From the NCBI RefSeq assembly GCF_000522985.1, contig NZ_CP007128.1, positions 4,138,220 through 4,202,219 of the forward strand: 64,000 bases of DNA. Reading direction: 5' to 3'. Numbering within the stretch: position 1 is the stretch's first letter; every line of letters begins with the position of its first letter. The notes under the pieces were generated by a model, which saw only the letters and a program-made list of their open reading frames with translations, was not told the origin of the DNA and ran no database searches. This DNA is from Gemmatirosa kalamazoonensis (GTDB taxonomy: Bacteria > Gemmatimonadota > Gemmatimonadetes > Gemmatimonadales > Gemmatimonadaceae). Both the position numbers and the translations under genes were made by a program. Positions 42,556 through 50,205 of this stretch are shown piece after piece.

Positions 42556-45500
42556 TCAGGCCACCGGCGCGCCGGGCGCCGGATGCGTGACCTTCTTCAA
42601 GTAGACCACCGCCGTGTAGGTGTTGAGCTCCTCGAACACGTGGTACGCGCGGCGGTCGTTGGCGAGCTGCGCCACCGTCCACTTCGGATCCGCGGCGTCG
42701 CCGAACGTGATCGCGCGCGATGGGCACGCCTGCGCGCACGCCGTCGTGAACTCGTCGGCCTCGAGCGAGCGGTTCTCCAGCTTCGCGCGGTTCTCCGCCT
42801 CGCGGATGCGCTGCACGCAGAACGTGCACTTCTCCATGACGCCCTTGCCGCGCACCGTGACGTCGGGATTGAGCTGCCAGTGCAGCGGCTCGGGGAACGC
42901 GTACTGCCGCCGGCTCGGCTCACCGTACCCGAACCAGTTGAAGTAGCGGACCTTGTACGGGCAGTTGTTCGAGCAGTAGCGCGTGCCGACGCACCGGTTG
43001 TAGACCTGCACGTTCAGCCCGTCCGGCGAGTGGTACGTCGCGAACACGGGGCACACCGGCTCGCACGGCGCGTTGCCGCAGTGCTGGCAGAGCATCGGCA
43101 CGAAGCGCGTGTCGAAGTCGGGCTCGAACGCGTTCTCGACGTTCCACGCACCCTCGTAGTAGCGCTCGAGACGGATCCACGTCATCTCGCGCCCCTTGAT
43201 GATGTTCGCGCCCGGCGTCTCGTCCCACACGCCTGGCGCGAGCGCGCGTCCCTGCCACGGCGCGCCGACGGTCGGGAGGTTGTTCTCCGCGTAGCACGCC
43301 GTGACGCACGCCGAGCACCCGGTGCAGCGGGCGAGGTCGATCGTCATCGCCCAACGCCGCTTCGCCATCCCCGTGGGATGGTTCGGGTCGTACATCCCGT
43401 GGTCCTTCGACGTCGGGTCGGCGTAGTCGCCCTGCGCGTCGGCCGCCACCGGCGAGCGGAGCCCCGGCAGGAAGTGCGACTTCGCCTCGCCCGGGATGTG
43501 CTCCTCGCCCGCGCCCTCGCCAGCGCCCTGCTGGCCGGCGCCGGGGACCGTCGTGTTAGGCCCGCCGCTCTGCGGCGCGATCGCGCCGGCGCGCTCGCCG
43601 CCCGGCGCCGCGACGGCGCCGAGCTCCGTGACGGCGATCGCCTGCCCGATGCCCCGCCCGTGCTGGCGCGCCGAGCCCTCGGTGGTGACGAGCGCGCTGT
43701 GCCCGGCCGCCTTCGACACGCGCGCCTTCGTCGCCGTGAGCACGAGACCGCCCGCCGCGTCCTCGCTCACCGGCAGTGCGTCGAGCGCGTTCACGCCGAC
43801 CGCGCGCGCGTAGCGGCCGTAGGCGGTGTGCCCCTGGCCTAACGGCACGGCGATCGTGTCGGGCCGCACGCCGGGGTAGATGTACGCCGGCACGGTGATG
43901 CTGCCGGCCGCCGTCTGGATCGTGAGATGGTCGCCGTTCTCGACGCCCATCTGCTTCGCCTTCATCGGATGGATCTCGGCCCAGCTCTGCCACGACAGCT
44001 TCGTCACGGGGTCCGAGAGCTCCTGCAGCCACGGCTTGTTCGCGCCCGCGCCGTGGCCGAGCAGCGGCGACGGATAGAGCACGAGGTAGAAGTCGCCCTG
44101 CGTCGCCTCGATGCCGCCCTGCAGCGCGCGCACCGCGGTCGGCGCCGGGCGCGCCGGCGCGGTCGACGCGAGCACGCTGCCGGCGACGACGCCCTTCGGC
44201 GCCGCCGCGGTCCATCCCGCGGCGCCACCGGGGAAGCGGCCCATGAGCCACTCGCGGTAGGTCGCCTGCGGGTAGCGCGCGGCGCTCGCCTGGTCGGCGC
44301 GCGCGAGCGCGATGAGCACGTCCGCCGTCTGCCGCGTGTCGAACACCGGCTCCATCGCGGGCTGCTGCAGCGCGATCATGCCGGCGCCCGCCTCCGCGTC
44401 GCCCCACGACTCGAGCGGATGGTGGTCCGGGAGCACGAGGTCGCACAGCTCGCTCGTCTCGTCCGGGTAGCTCGTGAAGCTGACCTTGAACGTGTTCGAC
44501 GCCTTCGCGAGCGCGGCGGCGAAGCCGAGCGACTTCGGCGTCTCGTACGCCGGGTTCGCGCCGCGCACGAAGAACATCGACACCTGCCCCGCGTTCAACC
44601 GCTCGGCGACGCCGCGCACGTCGGCGAACGTCGCGAGGCGCGCGGCGCCGTTCATCGTCGGGTCGGCGGCGGCGAGACCGCCCGCGTTCATCGCGTTCAC
44701 CGCGGTCGCGAGCTCGCCCGCGTTCGCGCTGGTCGCACCGGCGATGGCGAGCACCGCGCCGCCGGCCGCGGTGACCTCCTGCGCGAGGCGCGTGAGCACC
44801 GCCTGGTCGACGCCGGTCGCCTGCGCGGCCTGCGCGGCGGGCATCTGGCCACGCAGCATGTTCGCGACGGCGAGCTCGCTCCCCGGCTTCACCGGGATCC
44901 ACTCGTCGGCGTTCAGCCCCGTGAGCGACCGGCGCGGCCCGATGTAGATCATGCGCGGCGCGTCGGCGAGCTTGGCGCGCGCGTCGGCCCAGTCGAGCTG
45001 GTGCGCCGCGGAGCTTCCCCACCCGTCGAGGAAGTCGGCGCCGAAGCTGAGCACGAGCCGCGCGCGCGAGAAGTCGAGCCGTGGCCACGCCGAGCCGCCG
45101 AACGCGGCGCGGTTGGCGGAGATGACCGCCTGCGGCGCTTCGGCGTTCCAGCTCAGATGCGCGGGCATGCCGTAGCCGGCGAGCCACTGATCGAGGAACG
45201 CCGGGAAGCTTCCGAGCTCGTGCTGATTGATGAAGACCGCCGTGCCGGCGGTGCCCTGGCTCCGCACCTGGCCGAGTCGCTGCGCGAGGATGCCGAGCGC
45301 GTCGGCCCATGTCGTCGCCTGCAGCCGGCCGCCGACGCGCTTCAGCGGCGCGCGGTAGCGATCGGGGTTGTAGAGCCCCTGCACCGCGGACTGGCAGCGC
45401 GCCGTGAGCGCGCCGCGATTGCCCGGATGGTTGGGATTCCCCTCGAGCTTGATGACGCGCCCGTCGCGCACTTCGGCGAGCACGCCACACGGGCCGCCGC

Positions 45501-45690
45501 ATTCGCGGCACACGGTGGCGAAGTAGTTCGACACGCCCGGCACCGTCTCGTCCGGGCTCACGACGTACGGGATGAGCTTTCCGACCTTCTCGGAAGTGCA
45601 CCCGACGACCGCGGTCGCGGCACCGGTCGCGCCGACGATCTTGAGGAAGTCGCGGCGCTTGACGCCGCCGGACCCCGTCTCAGTGCTCAT
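42556..45690 (-). CDS. actB: alternative complex III subunit ActB, molybdopterin-fold plus Fe-S domains
   Basis: A 1,044-residue TAT-exported protein (KRRDFLKIVGATGAA). Residues about 45-700 are a molybdopterin-oxidoreductase-like domain that in ACIII lacks the cofactor; the CRECGGPCG cluster motif is near 60. The C-terminal 270 residues carry ferredoxin-type clusters: CTGCSACVTACY, CQHCGNAPCEPVCP, GTRYCSNNCPY and CTFCVQRI ... CAQACPSRAI. It is the peripheral electron-transfer arm of the complex. I use the second ATG (MSTETGSG, 45690). Two GTTAGGC motifs lie in the gene, coding Pro-Asn and Leu-Gly. Confidence 0.94.
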   Translation of the reverse strand: MSTETGSGGVKRRDFLKIVGATGAATAVVGCTSEKVGKLIPYVVSPDETVPGVSNYFATVCRECGGPCGVLAEVRDGRVIKLEGNPNHPGNRGALTARCQSAVQGLYNPDRYRAPLKRVGGRLQATTWADALGILAQRLGQVRSQGTAGTAVFINQHELGSFPAFLDQWLAGYGMPAHLSWNAEAPQAVISANRAAFGGSAWPRLDFSRARLVLSFGADFLDGWGSSAAHQLDWADARAKLADAPRMIYIGPRRSLTGLNADEWIPVKPGSELAVANMLRGQMPAAQAAQATGVDQAVLTRLAQEVTAAGGAVLAIAGATSANAGELATAVNAMNAGGLAAADPTMNGAARLATFADVRGVAERLNAGQVSMFFVRGANPAYETPKSLGFAAALAKASNTFKVSFTSYPDETSELCDLVLPDHHPLESWGDAEAGAGMIALQQPAMEPVFDTRQTADVLIALARADQASAARYPQATYREWLMGRFPGGAAGWTAAAPKGVVAGSVLASTAPARPAPTAVRALQGGIEATQGDFYLVLYPSPLLGHGAGANKPWLQELSDPVTKLSWQSWAEIHPMKAKQMGVENGDHLTIQTAAGSITVPAYIYPGVRPDTIAVPLGQGHTAYGRYARAVGVNALDALPVSEDAAGGLVLTATKARVSKAAGHSALVTTEGSARQHGRGIGQAIAVTELGAVAAPGGERAGAIAPQSGGPNTTVPGAGQQGAGEGAGEEHIPGEAKSHFLPGLRSPVAADAQGDYADPTSKDHGMYDPNHPTGMAKRRWAMTIDLARCTGCSACVTACYAENNLPTVGAPWQGRALAPGVWDETPGANIIKGREMTWIRLERYYEGAWNVENAFEPDFDTRFVPMLCQHCGNAPCEPVCPVFATYHSPDGLNVQVYNRCVGTRYCSNNCPYKVRYFNWFGYGEPSRRQYAFPEPLHWQLNPDVTVRGKGVMEKCTFCVQRIREAENRAKLENRSLEADEFTTACAQACPSRAITFGDAADPKWTVAQLANDRRAYHVFEELNTYTAVVYLKKVTHPAPGAPVA

Positions 45691-45715
45691 GGTCATTCGA
45701 TGAGAGGTGCGCCGA

Positions 45716-46375
45716 TCAGTAGTGGCAGACGGCGCAGTCGTAGCGCGCCTTCTTGAGGGGCTGCGACGCGGCGGCGCGGATCACGGAATCGGGTGCCTGG
45801 GCGAGCCGCGCGCCCTCGGCCGGGCTGTAGCCGTTCACGTGGCAGTTGACGCACCAGCCCATGTTCAGCGAGTTGGCCTGGTAGACACGCGCCATGTTCT
45901 GGATCTGCCCGTGACAGCTCTGGCACGTGACGCCCGCGGTGACGTGGCGCATGTGCGGGAACTGCACGTAGTCGGGCACCTTGTGGATGCGCACCCACGG
46001 GATGGGCCGCGCCGCGGCGCCGGCCGGCATCATGACGCCCTTGATGTCGGCGTACTTCCAGAGCTTCTCGATCTCCGCGCTGCGGCGCTTCGGCCCGAGG
46101 TCGGAGGCGGGGCGATCGGGCCCGATGACGGAGTGGCACCCGACGCACGTCCCGACGGCCGGCATGCCGGGATCGGGCGACTTGTTCGCCGAGTAGTGGC
46201 AGTACAGGCAGTTCATGCCCAACGTCTTGACGTGCGTCGGGTGCGGAAACGCGATCGGCTGTTCGGGCTCGCGCCCCTGGGAGCTCGATGCGCCGCTGTA
46301 GGCCGACAGCACGGTGGCGGCGGCCGCCAGGGCGAGGAACCCCGGGATCACCGTCCACTTCCGTCTCTTCGTCAT
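45716..46375 (-). CDS. actA: alternative complex III subunit ActA, pentaheme cytochrome c
   Basis: A 219-residue membrane-anchored cytochrome with five heme c sites: CLYCH, CVGCH, CQSCH, CVNCH and a C-terminal CAVCH. A basic N-terminus (MTKRRKW) precedes one hydrophobic helix (about residues 8-26), probably an uncleaved anchor. I chose the ATG at 46375; a longer frame from 46447 would translate the tandem repeat and palindrome upstream (giving RSDISRSDIS) and has no signal. It heads the six-gene ACIII operon. Confidence 0.94.
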   Translation of the reverse strand: MTKRRKWTVIPGFLALAAAATVLSAYSGASSSQGREPEQPIAFPHPTHVKTLGMNCLYCHYSANKSPDPGMPAVGTCVGCHSVIGPDRPASDLGPKRRSAEIEKLWKYADIKGVMMPAGAAARPIPWVRIHKVPDYVQFPHMRHVTAGVTCQSCHGQIQNMARVYQANSLNMGWCVNCHVNGYSPAEGARLAQAPDSVIRAAASQPLKKARYDCAVCHY

Positions 46376-46393
46376 CGCAACGACCTGGGCAGA

Positions 46394-46423
46394 GGAGATA
46401 TCCGAGCGGGAGATATCCGAGCG
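46394..46423 (-). promoter_or_regulatory. two tandem 15-bp repeats at the ACIII promoter
   Basis: GGAGATATCCGAGCG occurs twice in direct succession (46394-46408, 46409-46423). On the minus strand each copy contains TATCTC, a usable -10. With the copy at 46415-46410 as -10, transcription would start near 46403, about 28 bases before the actA ATG. Neither copy has a good -35, as expected for activator-dependent promoters. Confidence 0.6.
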
Positions 46424-46432
46424 GATCGTTCC

Positions 46433-46456
46433 GGTTTGTGAATGCATTCACAAACC
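46433..46456. promoter_or_regulatory. 24-bp perfect palindrome of CRP type upstream of the ACIII operon
   Basis: The bases 46433-46456 form a perfect palindrome whose core is TGTGA (46437-46441), ATGCAT, TCACA (46448-46452), identical to the classical CRP consensus TGTGA-N6-TCACA. Its centre (between 46444 and 46445) lies at -41.5 relative to the start predicted from the TATCTC at 46410-46415, the position of class II activator sites. Confidence 0.75.
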
Positions 46457-46504
46457 CGCAAAGTGCGGCGAAAAATGACCGGGCCCCTGGGGTGAATCAA
46501 GTGC

Positions 46505-46526
46505 GACGCATACATGTGTATGCGTC
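46505..46526 (-). terminator. 9-bp hairpin at the end of the amidohydrolase operon
   Basis: GACGCATAC (46505-46513) pairs with GTATGCGTC (46518-46526) over the loop ATGT and overlaps the stop codon of the last amidohydrolase gene (46525-46527). No T-run follows on the minus strand. Confidence 0.45.
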
Positions 46527-47295
46527 ACGCGCCGCGCGTCGCGAGTTCGTCGACGCTCGTGATGCGCGTGTGCCGCAGGTCCTCGGGGAGCAGCGCGAGG
46601 TTGGCGGCCGGCGCCTGCGCGAGACGGAGCGGCCATCCCGTGCCGAAGACGAATCGTTCGGCTCCGATGGTCCGGAACAGCGTCGCGAGATGGTCCTCCG
46701 GCGGCCCCCACACGCAGGAGAAGTCGAACCACAGCCGGCTGCGTTCCTGCTCGGTGAGCGACCAGAAGATCTCCTCGATGAGTTCGCGGCCGGCGTGCGT
46801 GAGCACGAGCCGCGCGTCGTTCCGCTGTCTCGCGAGCGCGCGCACGTATGCAGCGGAGAGATCCGCGCCGACGTCGAGATGGTGCCGTTGGCGCAGGTCC
46901 TCGAACCGCACGGTGAGCACGAGCACGAGGCCGGCCGAGGCGCATGCCGCGGCCAGCCGCGCGAGTGACGCATCTCCCGCGCCCATGCCCCACTGCACCG
47001 GGTACGCGCGCACGGCGGGCGCGCCGCGGTCGACCGCGTCGCGCAGCGCGCGCTCCCATCCCGGCCAGTCCGGCCGCACGCTCGGCGCCGGCCGCAGCAC
47101 GTCGGCGAACGGCGCGAGCGCCTCGTACAGCTCCGCGTTGCCCGGCGTCGGGTCGCGCCAGAACGCCGACGGCAGGTGCCCGACCCATGCGCCAGCGAGT
47201 CCCTCGCGCGCGAGGGTGCGCGCGAGCGACGCGGCGTCGGTGCGCGGCAGGTGGCGGAACGGGAAGCCGCCGATCCACGCGTTCGCGTCGATCAT
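46525..47295 (-). CDS. amidohydrolase-superfamily protein (TIM barrel)
   Basis: A 256-residue protein of the amidohydrolase_2 type. The chain begins MIDANAWIGGFPFRH, where the HxH metal motif of the superfamily is reduced to NxW, so metal binding may differ; later VLTHAGRELIEEIFW and RFVFGTGWPLRLAQ fit the barrel. The ATG at 47295 overlaps the stop of the next amidohydrolase as ATGA. It pairs with that gene and may be a non-catalytic or changed partner. Substrate unknown. Confidence 0.72.
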   Translation of the reverse strand: MIDANAWIGGFPFRHLPRTDAASLARTLAREGLAGAWVGHLPSAFWRDPTPGNAELYEALAPFADVLRPAPSVRPDWPGWERALRDAVDRGAPAVRAYPVQWGMGAGDASLARLAAACASAGLVLVLTVRFEDLRQRHHLDVGADLSAAYVRALARQRNDARLVLTHAGRELIEEIFWSLTEQERSRLWFDFSCVWGPPEDHLATLFRTIGAERFVFGTGWPLRLAQAPAANLALLPEDLRHTRITSVDELATRGA

Positions 47296-48194
47296 GGCGT
47301 GAGGCCCTCGAACGCGCCGGCCGGAAAGATCGACGCCGCGTTGCGCCAGCGGACCGCCGCGAGGTCGTCCGCCGAGAGTCCGAGCGTCTCGACCGCGCGC
47401 AGCTTCGCGAGCCCCGTCTCCATGGTGACGTCGCACGCCCACAGTAGGCGACGCGGCCCGACGGCGGCGAGCGCCCCGTCGAGCATGCCGCGGTCGACGC
47501 CGGAGCCGGAGAGATCGAGAAAGACGTTAGGCAGCTCCGCCACCGCGTGGTACGTGTGCATGTAGTCGCCGCCGCCGCCGACGTGCGCGAGGATGAAGCG
47601 CGTGCGCGGGTGGCGCGCCGCGAGTCGGCCGAGCTCCTCGCCGTCGGACGCCTCCTGCATCGGCCAGTCGCGCCGCCGCCACTGCCAGATGTGGTGCAGG
47701 ATCGGGAGCCCGCGCTCGCCGGCGAGCGCCGCGATGTCGTCGAGCAGCGGGTCGTCGGCGCGACGGCTCGCGGCGAGCTTCACGCCGATCGCGCCGCCGT
47801 CCACGCAGCGCGCGATCTCGTCGAGCGCGTGGCGCGGAAAGTTGGGGTTCACCGTGGCGTACGCGCGCACGCGGCGCGGCGCGGCGCGCGCGATGGCGAG
47901 CATGACGTCGTTGCCGTACGTCACGTCGTCCGGCGACGGGAAGTACGTCGGCGAGGTGTGCCCCCATGTACCGAGCACCGACGCCACGTGCCACGACACG
48001 CCGATCCGCTCGCCCGCGCGCATCCGCGCGAGGTTCACCGCCGCCCAGTCGCCGCGCGGGCTCCGTACGTGATAGAAGTGCGCATGCACGTCGACGAGCG
48101 GCTCGGGGCCGGCGAGCGGCGATGCCGACGGAAGCCCCGCGACGCCGTCGGCGAGCGTGCGCGCGACGAGATCCACCTCCTCCACGACGGTCAC
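47292..48194 (-). CDS. amidohydrolase-family metal-dependent hydrolase
   Basis: A 300-residue amidohydrolase_2 enzyme (decarboxylases, lactonases and hydrolases of carboxylated rings or sugars). The HxH motif is VDVHAHFYH near residue 36, a metal or catalytic His is in LPILHHIW, and another in RFILAHVGGGGDYMHTYH. The WACDVTMETG stretch replaces the usual GSDxP near the C-terminus and holds an Asp. It overlaps its neighbours by ATGA on both sides and follows a class III aminotransferase. A GTTAGGC motif encodes Pro-Asn. Confidence 0.8.
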   Translation of the reverse strand: MTVVEEVDLVARTLADGVAGLPSASPLAGPEPLVDVHAHFYHVRSPRGDWAAVNLARMRAGERIGVSWHVASVLGTWGHTSPTYFPSPDDVTYGNDVMLAIARAAPRRVRAYATVNPNFPRHALDEIARCVDGGAIGVKLAASRRADDPLLDDIAALAGERGLPILHHIWQWRRRDWPMQEASDGEELGRLAARHPRTRFILAHVGGGGDYMHTYHAVAELPNVFLDLSGSGVDRGMLDGALAAVGPRRLLWACDVTMETGLAKLRAVETLGLSADDLAAVRWRNAASIFPAGAFEGLTP

Positions 48195-49399
48195 TGTCCC
48201 TCCGTGTCGAGTCGCCGCACGGCATCGAAGCCCGCCGCGGCGGCCTGGCCGATCGCGGAGATCGCTTCCTCGTCGTCGTGCGCGAGCGCCGCGTAGTCGT
48301 ACGCGCCGCGCTTGAACAGCACCCCCGCCTCACGCGCGCCGGCGAGGAAGCGCGTCTCCCGCGCCGCGTCGCTCCAGCGAATGAACCACATGGGATCGAG
48401 TCCCTCGACGCCGACGCCGGCGATACCAGCGTGGTCGAGCGCGTCGACGACGGCACCGCGCATGCGCGCACCGACGCCGCGCAGCCGCGGACAGACGTCC
48501 TCGCGCTCGTGGCGGTCGAGCACCGCCTGCGCCGCCGCGAGCGCGACCGCCTCGCCGGCGAGCGTGCCGGAGATCCACGTGTGCCGCGCCGCCTCCATGA
48601 CGTCGGCGTGTCCGACGACCGCGGCGAGCGGGAAGCCATTCGCCAGCGCCTTGCCGAACACCGCGACGTCCGGCGTGACGCCGGCGATCGCCTGATAGCC
48701 ACCGGGGTGGAGGCGGAATCCGGTCTTGATCTCGTCGAACACGAGGACCGCGCGCGCGCGGTCGGCGAGCGCGCGTGCATGTGCGAGCCAGCCGTCCGGC
48801 GGCTCACGCTCGACCACCGGCTCGACGACGATCGCGGCGAGACGATCGCCGGCCGCGGCGACGGCAGCGCCTAACGCGCCGGAGTCGCCCCACGGCACGG
48901 CGACGAAGTCGCGCTTGACGCCGTCCGGCACACCGGCCGAGTCGCTGCACCAGTCCAGCCACCCGAAGTAGCCGCTGCCGACGACGACGTCACGGCCGGT
49001 GTAGGTGCGCGCGAGCCGCACCGCGGCGGCGACGCCCTCGGCACCGCTCTTCGTGAACAGCGCGCGCTCACCACACGGCACGACCGCGCACAGGCGCTCG
49101 GCGATCTCGACCTCGAGGATGTGATTGAGCCCCGCGACGCTGCCGTTCGCGGCGACGCGCCAGACGCGCCGCACGACCTCGTCGTCCGCGTACCCGAGCG
49201 CGACGGCGCCGAGCGCCATCGTGCAGTCGATGAGCGTCGCGCCGTCCACGGTCACCACGCGGCAGCCGAGCGCGCGGACGAAGTGCGACGGCGCGTCGTG
49301 GTGCTCGCCGCCGAACATCGTCGCCGGCCGCTTGCTCCCGGTGGACGCGCCGGCGGCGACGACCCGCTCGGCACGCTCGCGCCACTCGCGATCGCTCAC
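48191..49399 (-). CDS. class III PLP-dependent aminotransferase (GSA-aminomutase-like)
   Basis: A 402-residue class III aminotransferase. TKSGAEGVAAAVRLARTYTGR near residue 106-126, VFDEIKTGFRLHPGG near 210 and VFGKALANGFPLAAVVG near 232 with the PLP lysine are diagnostic; the overall order is closest to glutamate-1-semialdehyde aminomutase-like enzymes. Start GTG 49399 overlaps the TrmJ stop as GTGA. Given the neighbours (lyase, amidohydrolases, ABC transporter), it probably acts on an amino or keto sugar acid rather than in heme synthesis. Confidence 0.85.
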   Translation of the reverse strand: MSDREWRERAERVVAAGASTGSKRPATMFGGEHHDAPSHFVRALGCRVVTVDGATLIDCTMALGAVALGYADDEVVRRVWRVAANGSVAGLNHILEVEIAERLCAVVPCGERALFTKSGAEGVAAAVRLARTYTGRDVVVGSGYFGWLDWCSDSAGVPDGVKRDFVAVPWGDSGALGAAVAAAGDRLAAIVVEPVVEREPPDGWLAHARALADRARAVLVFDEIKTGFRLHPGGYQAIAGVTPDVAVFGKALANGFPLAAVVGHADVMEAARHTWISGTLAGEAVALAAAQAVLDRHEREDVCPRLRGVGARMRGAVVDALDHAGIAGVGVEGLDPMWFIRWSDAARETRFLAGAREAGVLFKRGAYDYAALAHDDEEAISAIGQAAAAGFDAVRRLDTEGQ

Positions 49400-50193
49400 G
49401 ACGCGCGCTCCCGCTCCTCGCGCACGCGCGCGGCGGTGAGCCGCTCCACCCGCTCGACGGTGCGCATGATCTCGATGAACACCGCGCGCTGCAGCGTCAG
49501 CTCGCGCGAGTTCGGCTCGGCGCGGAAGAACACGGAGCGCATCGAGCGCATGACGTGCTCGGGATTGCGCGTCTTCAGGAAGTCGATGGCGTGCAGCGCG
49601 CGCTCGGCGTCCTTGAAGAACAGCTCCCATTCCTCGCCGGTGGGCGGCGGCGCGTCCTTGCGCGGCTTGTTGCTGCCGTGGCGGATGCGCGTCGCGTCGC
49701 CCGCGGCGAGGTGCAGCTCGTAGAGCCCGATGAGCACCGACTGCGCGAGGTTGATCGACGCGTGCTCCGTGGTGGGGATGGTCACCACGGCGTGCGTGCG
49801 ATCGAGCGCCTCGGCCGGGAGGCCATGGTCCTCGCGGCCGAACAGGAACGCGACCGTGCCGTCGGCCGCGTGCTCGATCGCTCGCTCGGCCGCGCCGCGC
49901 GGCTCGACGCGGGCCCATTTCGCGGCGCGCCGTCGCGCGGAGAAGCCGGCCACCCACACGCAGTCGGCGAGCGCCTCGTCGAGCGAGGCGAAGTGCCGGA
50001 TGCGCTCCGCGACGTCGCGCGTGTTGTGCGCCACCTGCTCGATCCGGTTCAACTCGTACTCGACGGGGTTCACGAGCCGCAGGTCGCGCACGCCCATGTT
50101 CTTCATCGCGCGCACCACCGCGCCGATGTTGATCGGGTCCTGCGGCTCGAACAGCACGACGCTCACCGCGTCGAGGACGGACGTCTCAGTCAT
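49396..50193 (-). CDS. trmJ: TrmJ/SpoU-type tRNA 2'-O-methyltransferase
   Basis: A 265-residue SPOUT methyltransferase. The N-terminal FEPQDPINIGAVVRAMKNMG motif, FLFGREDHGLPAEALD near residue 125 and IPTTEHASINLAQSVLIGLYEL near 145 form the SAM-binding knot of the TrmJ group, which methylates position 32 of tRNA. A C-terminal extension of about 90 residues follows. It is embedded 12 bases after the heparinase gene and overlaps the aminotransferase, an odd place for an RNA enzyme. Confidence 0.88.
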   Translation of the reverse strand: MTETSVLDAVSVVLFEPQDPINIGAVVRAMKNMGVRDLRLVNPVEYELNRIEQVAHNTRDVAERIRHFASLDEALADCVWVAGFSARRRAAKWARVEPRGAAERAIEHAADGTVAFLFGREDHGLPAEALDRTHAVVTIPTTEHASINLAQSVLIGLYELHLAAGDATRIRHGSNKPRKDAPPPTGEEWELFFKDAERALHAIDFLKTRNPEHVMRSMRSVFFRAEPNSRELTLQRAVFIEIMRTVERVERLTAARVREERERAS

Positions 50194-50205
50194 CTCGCGT
50201 GGATC

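Noticed and set aside
46433-46456. Terminator for the amidohydrolase operon
   Set aside because: The palindrome is AT-rich, has no loop and no T-run, and matches an activator site far better.
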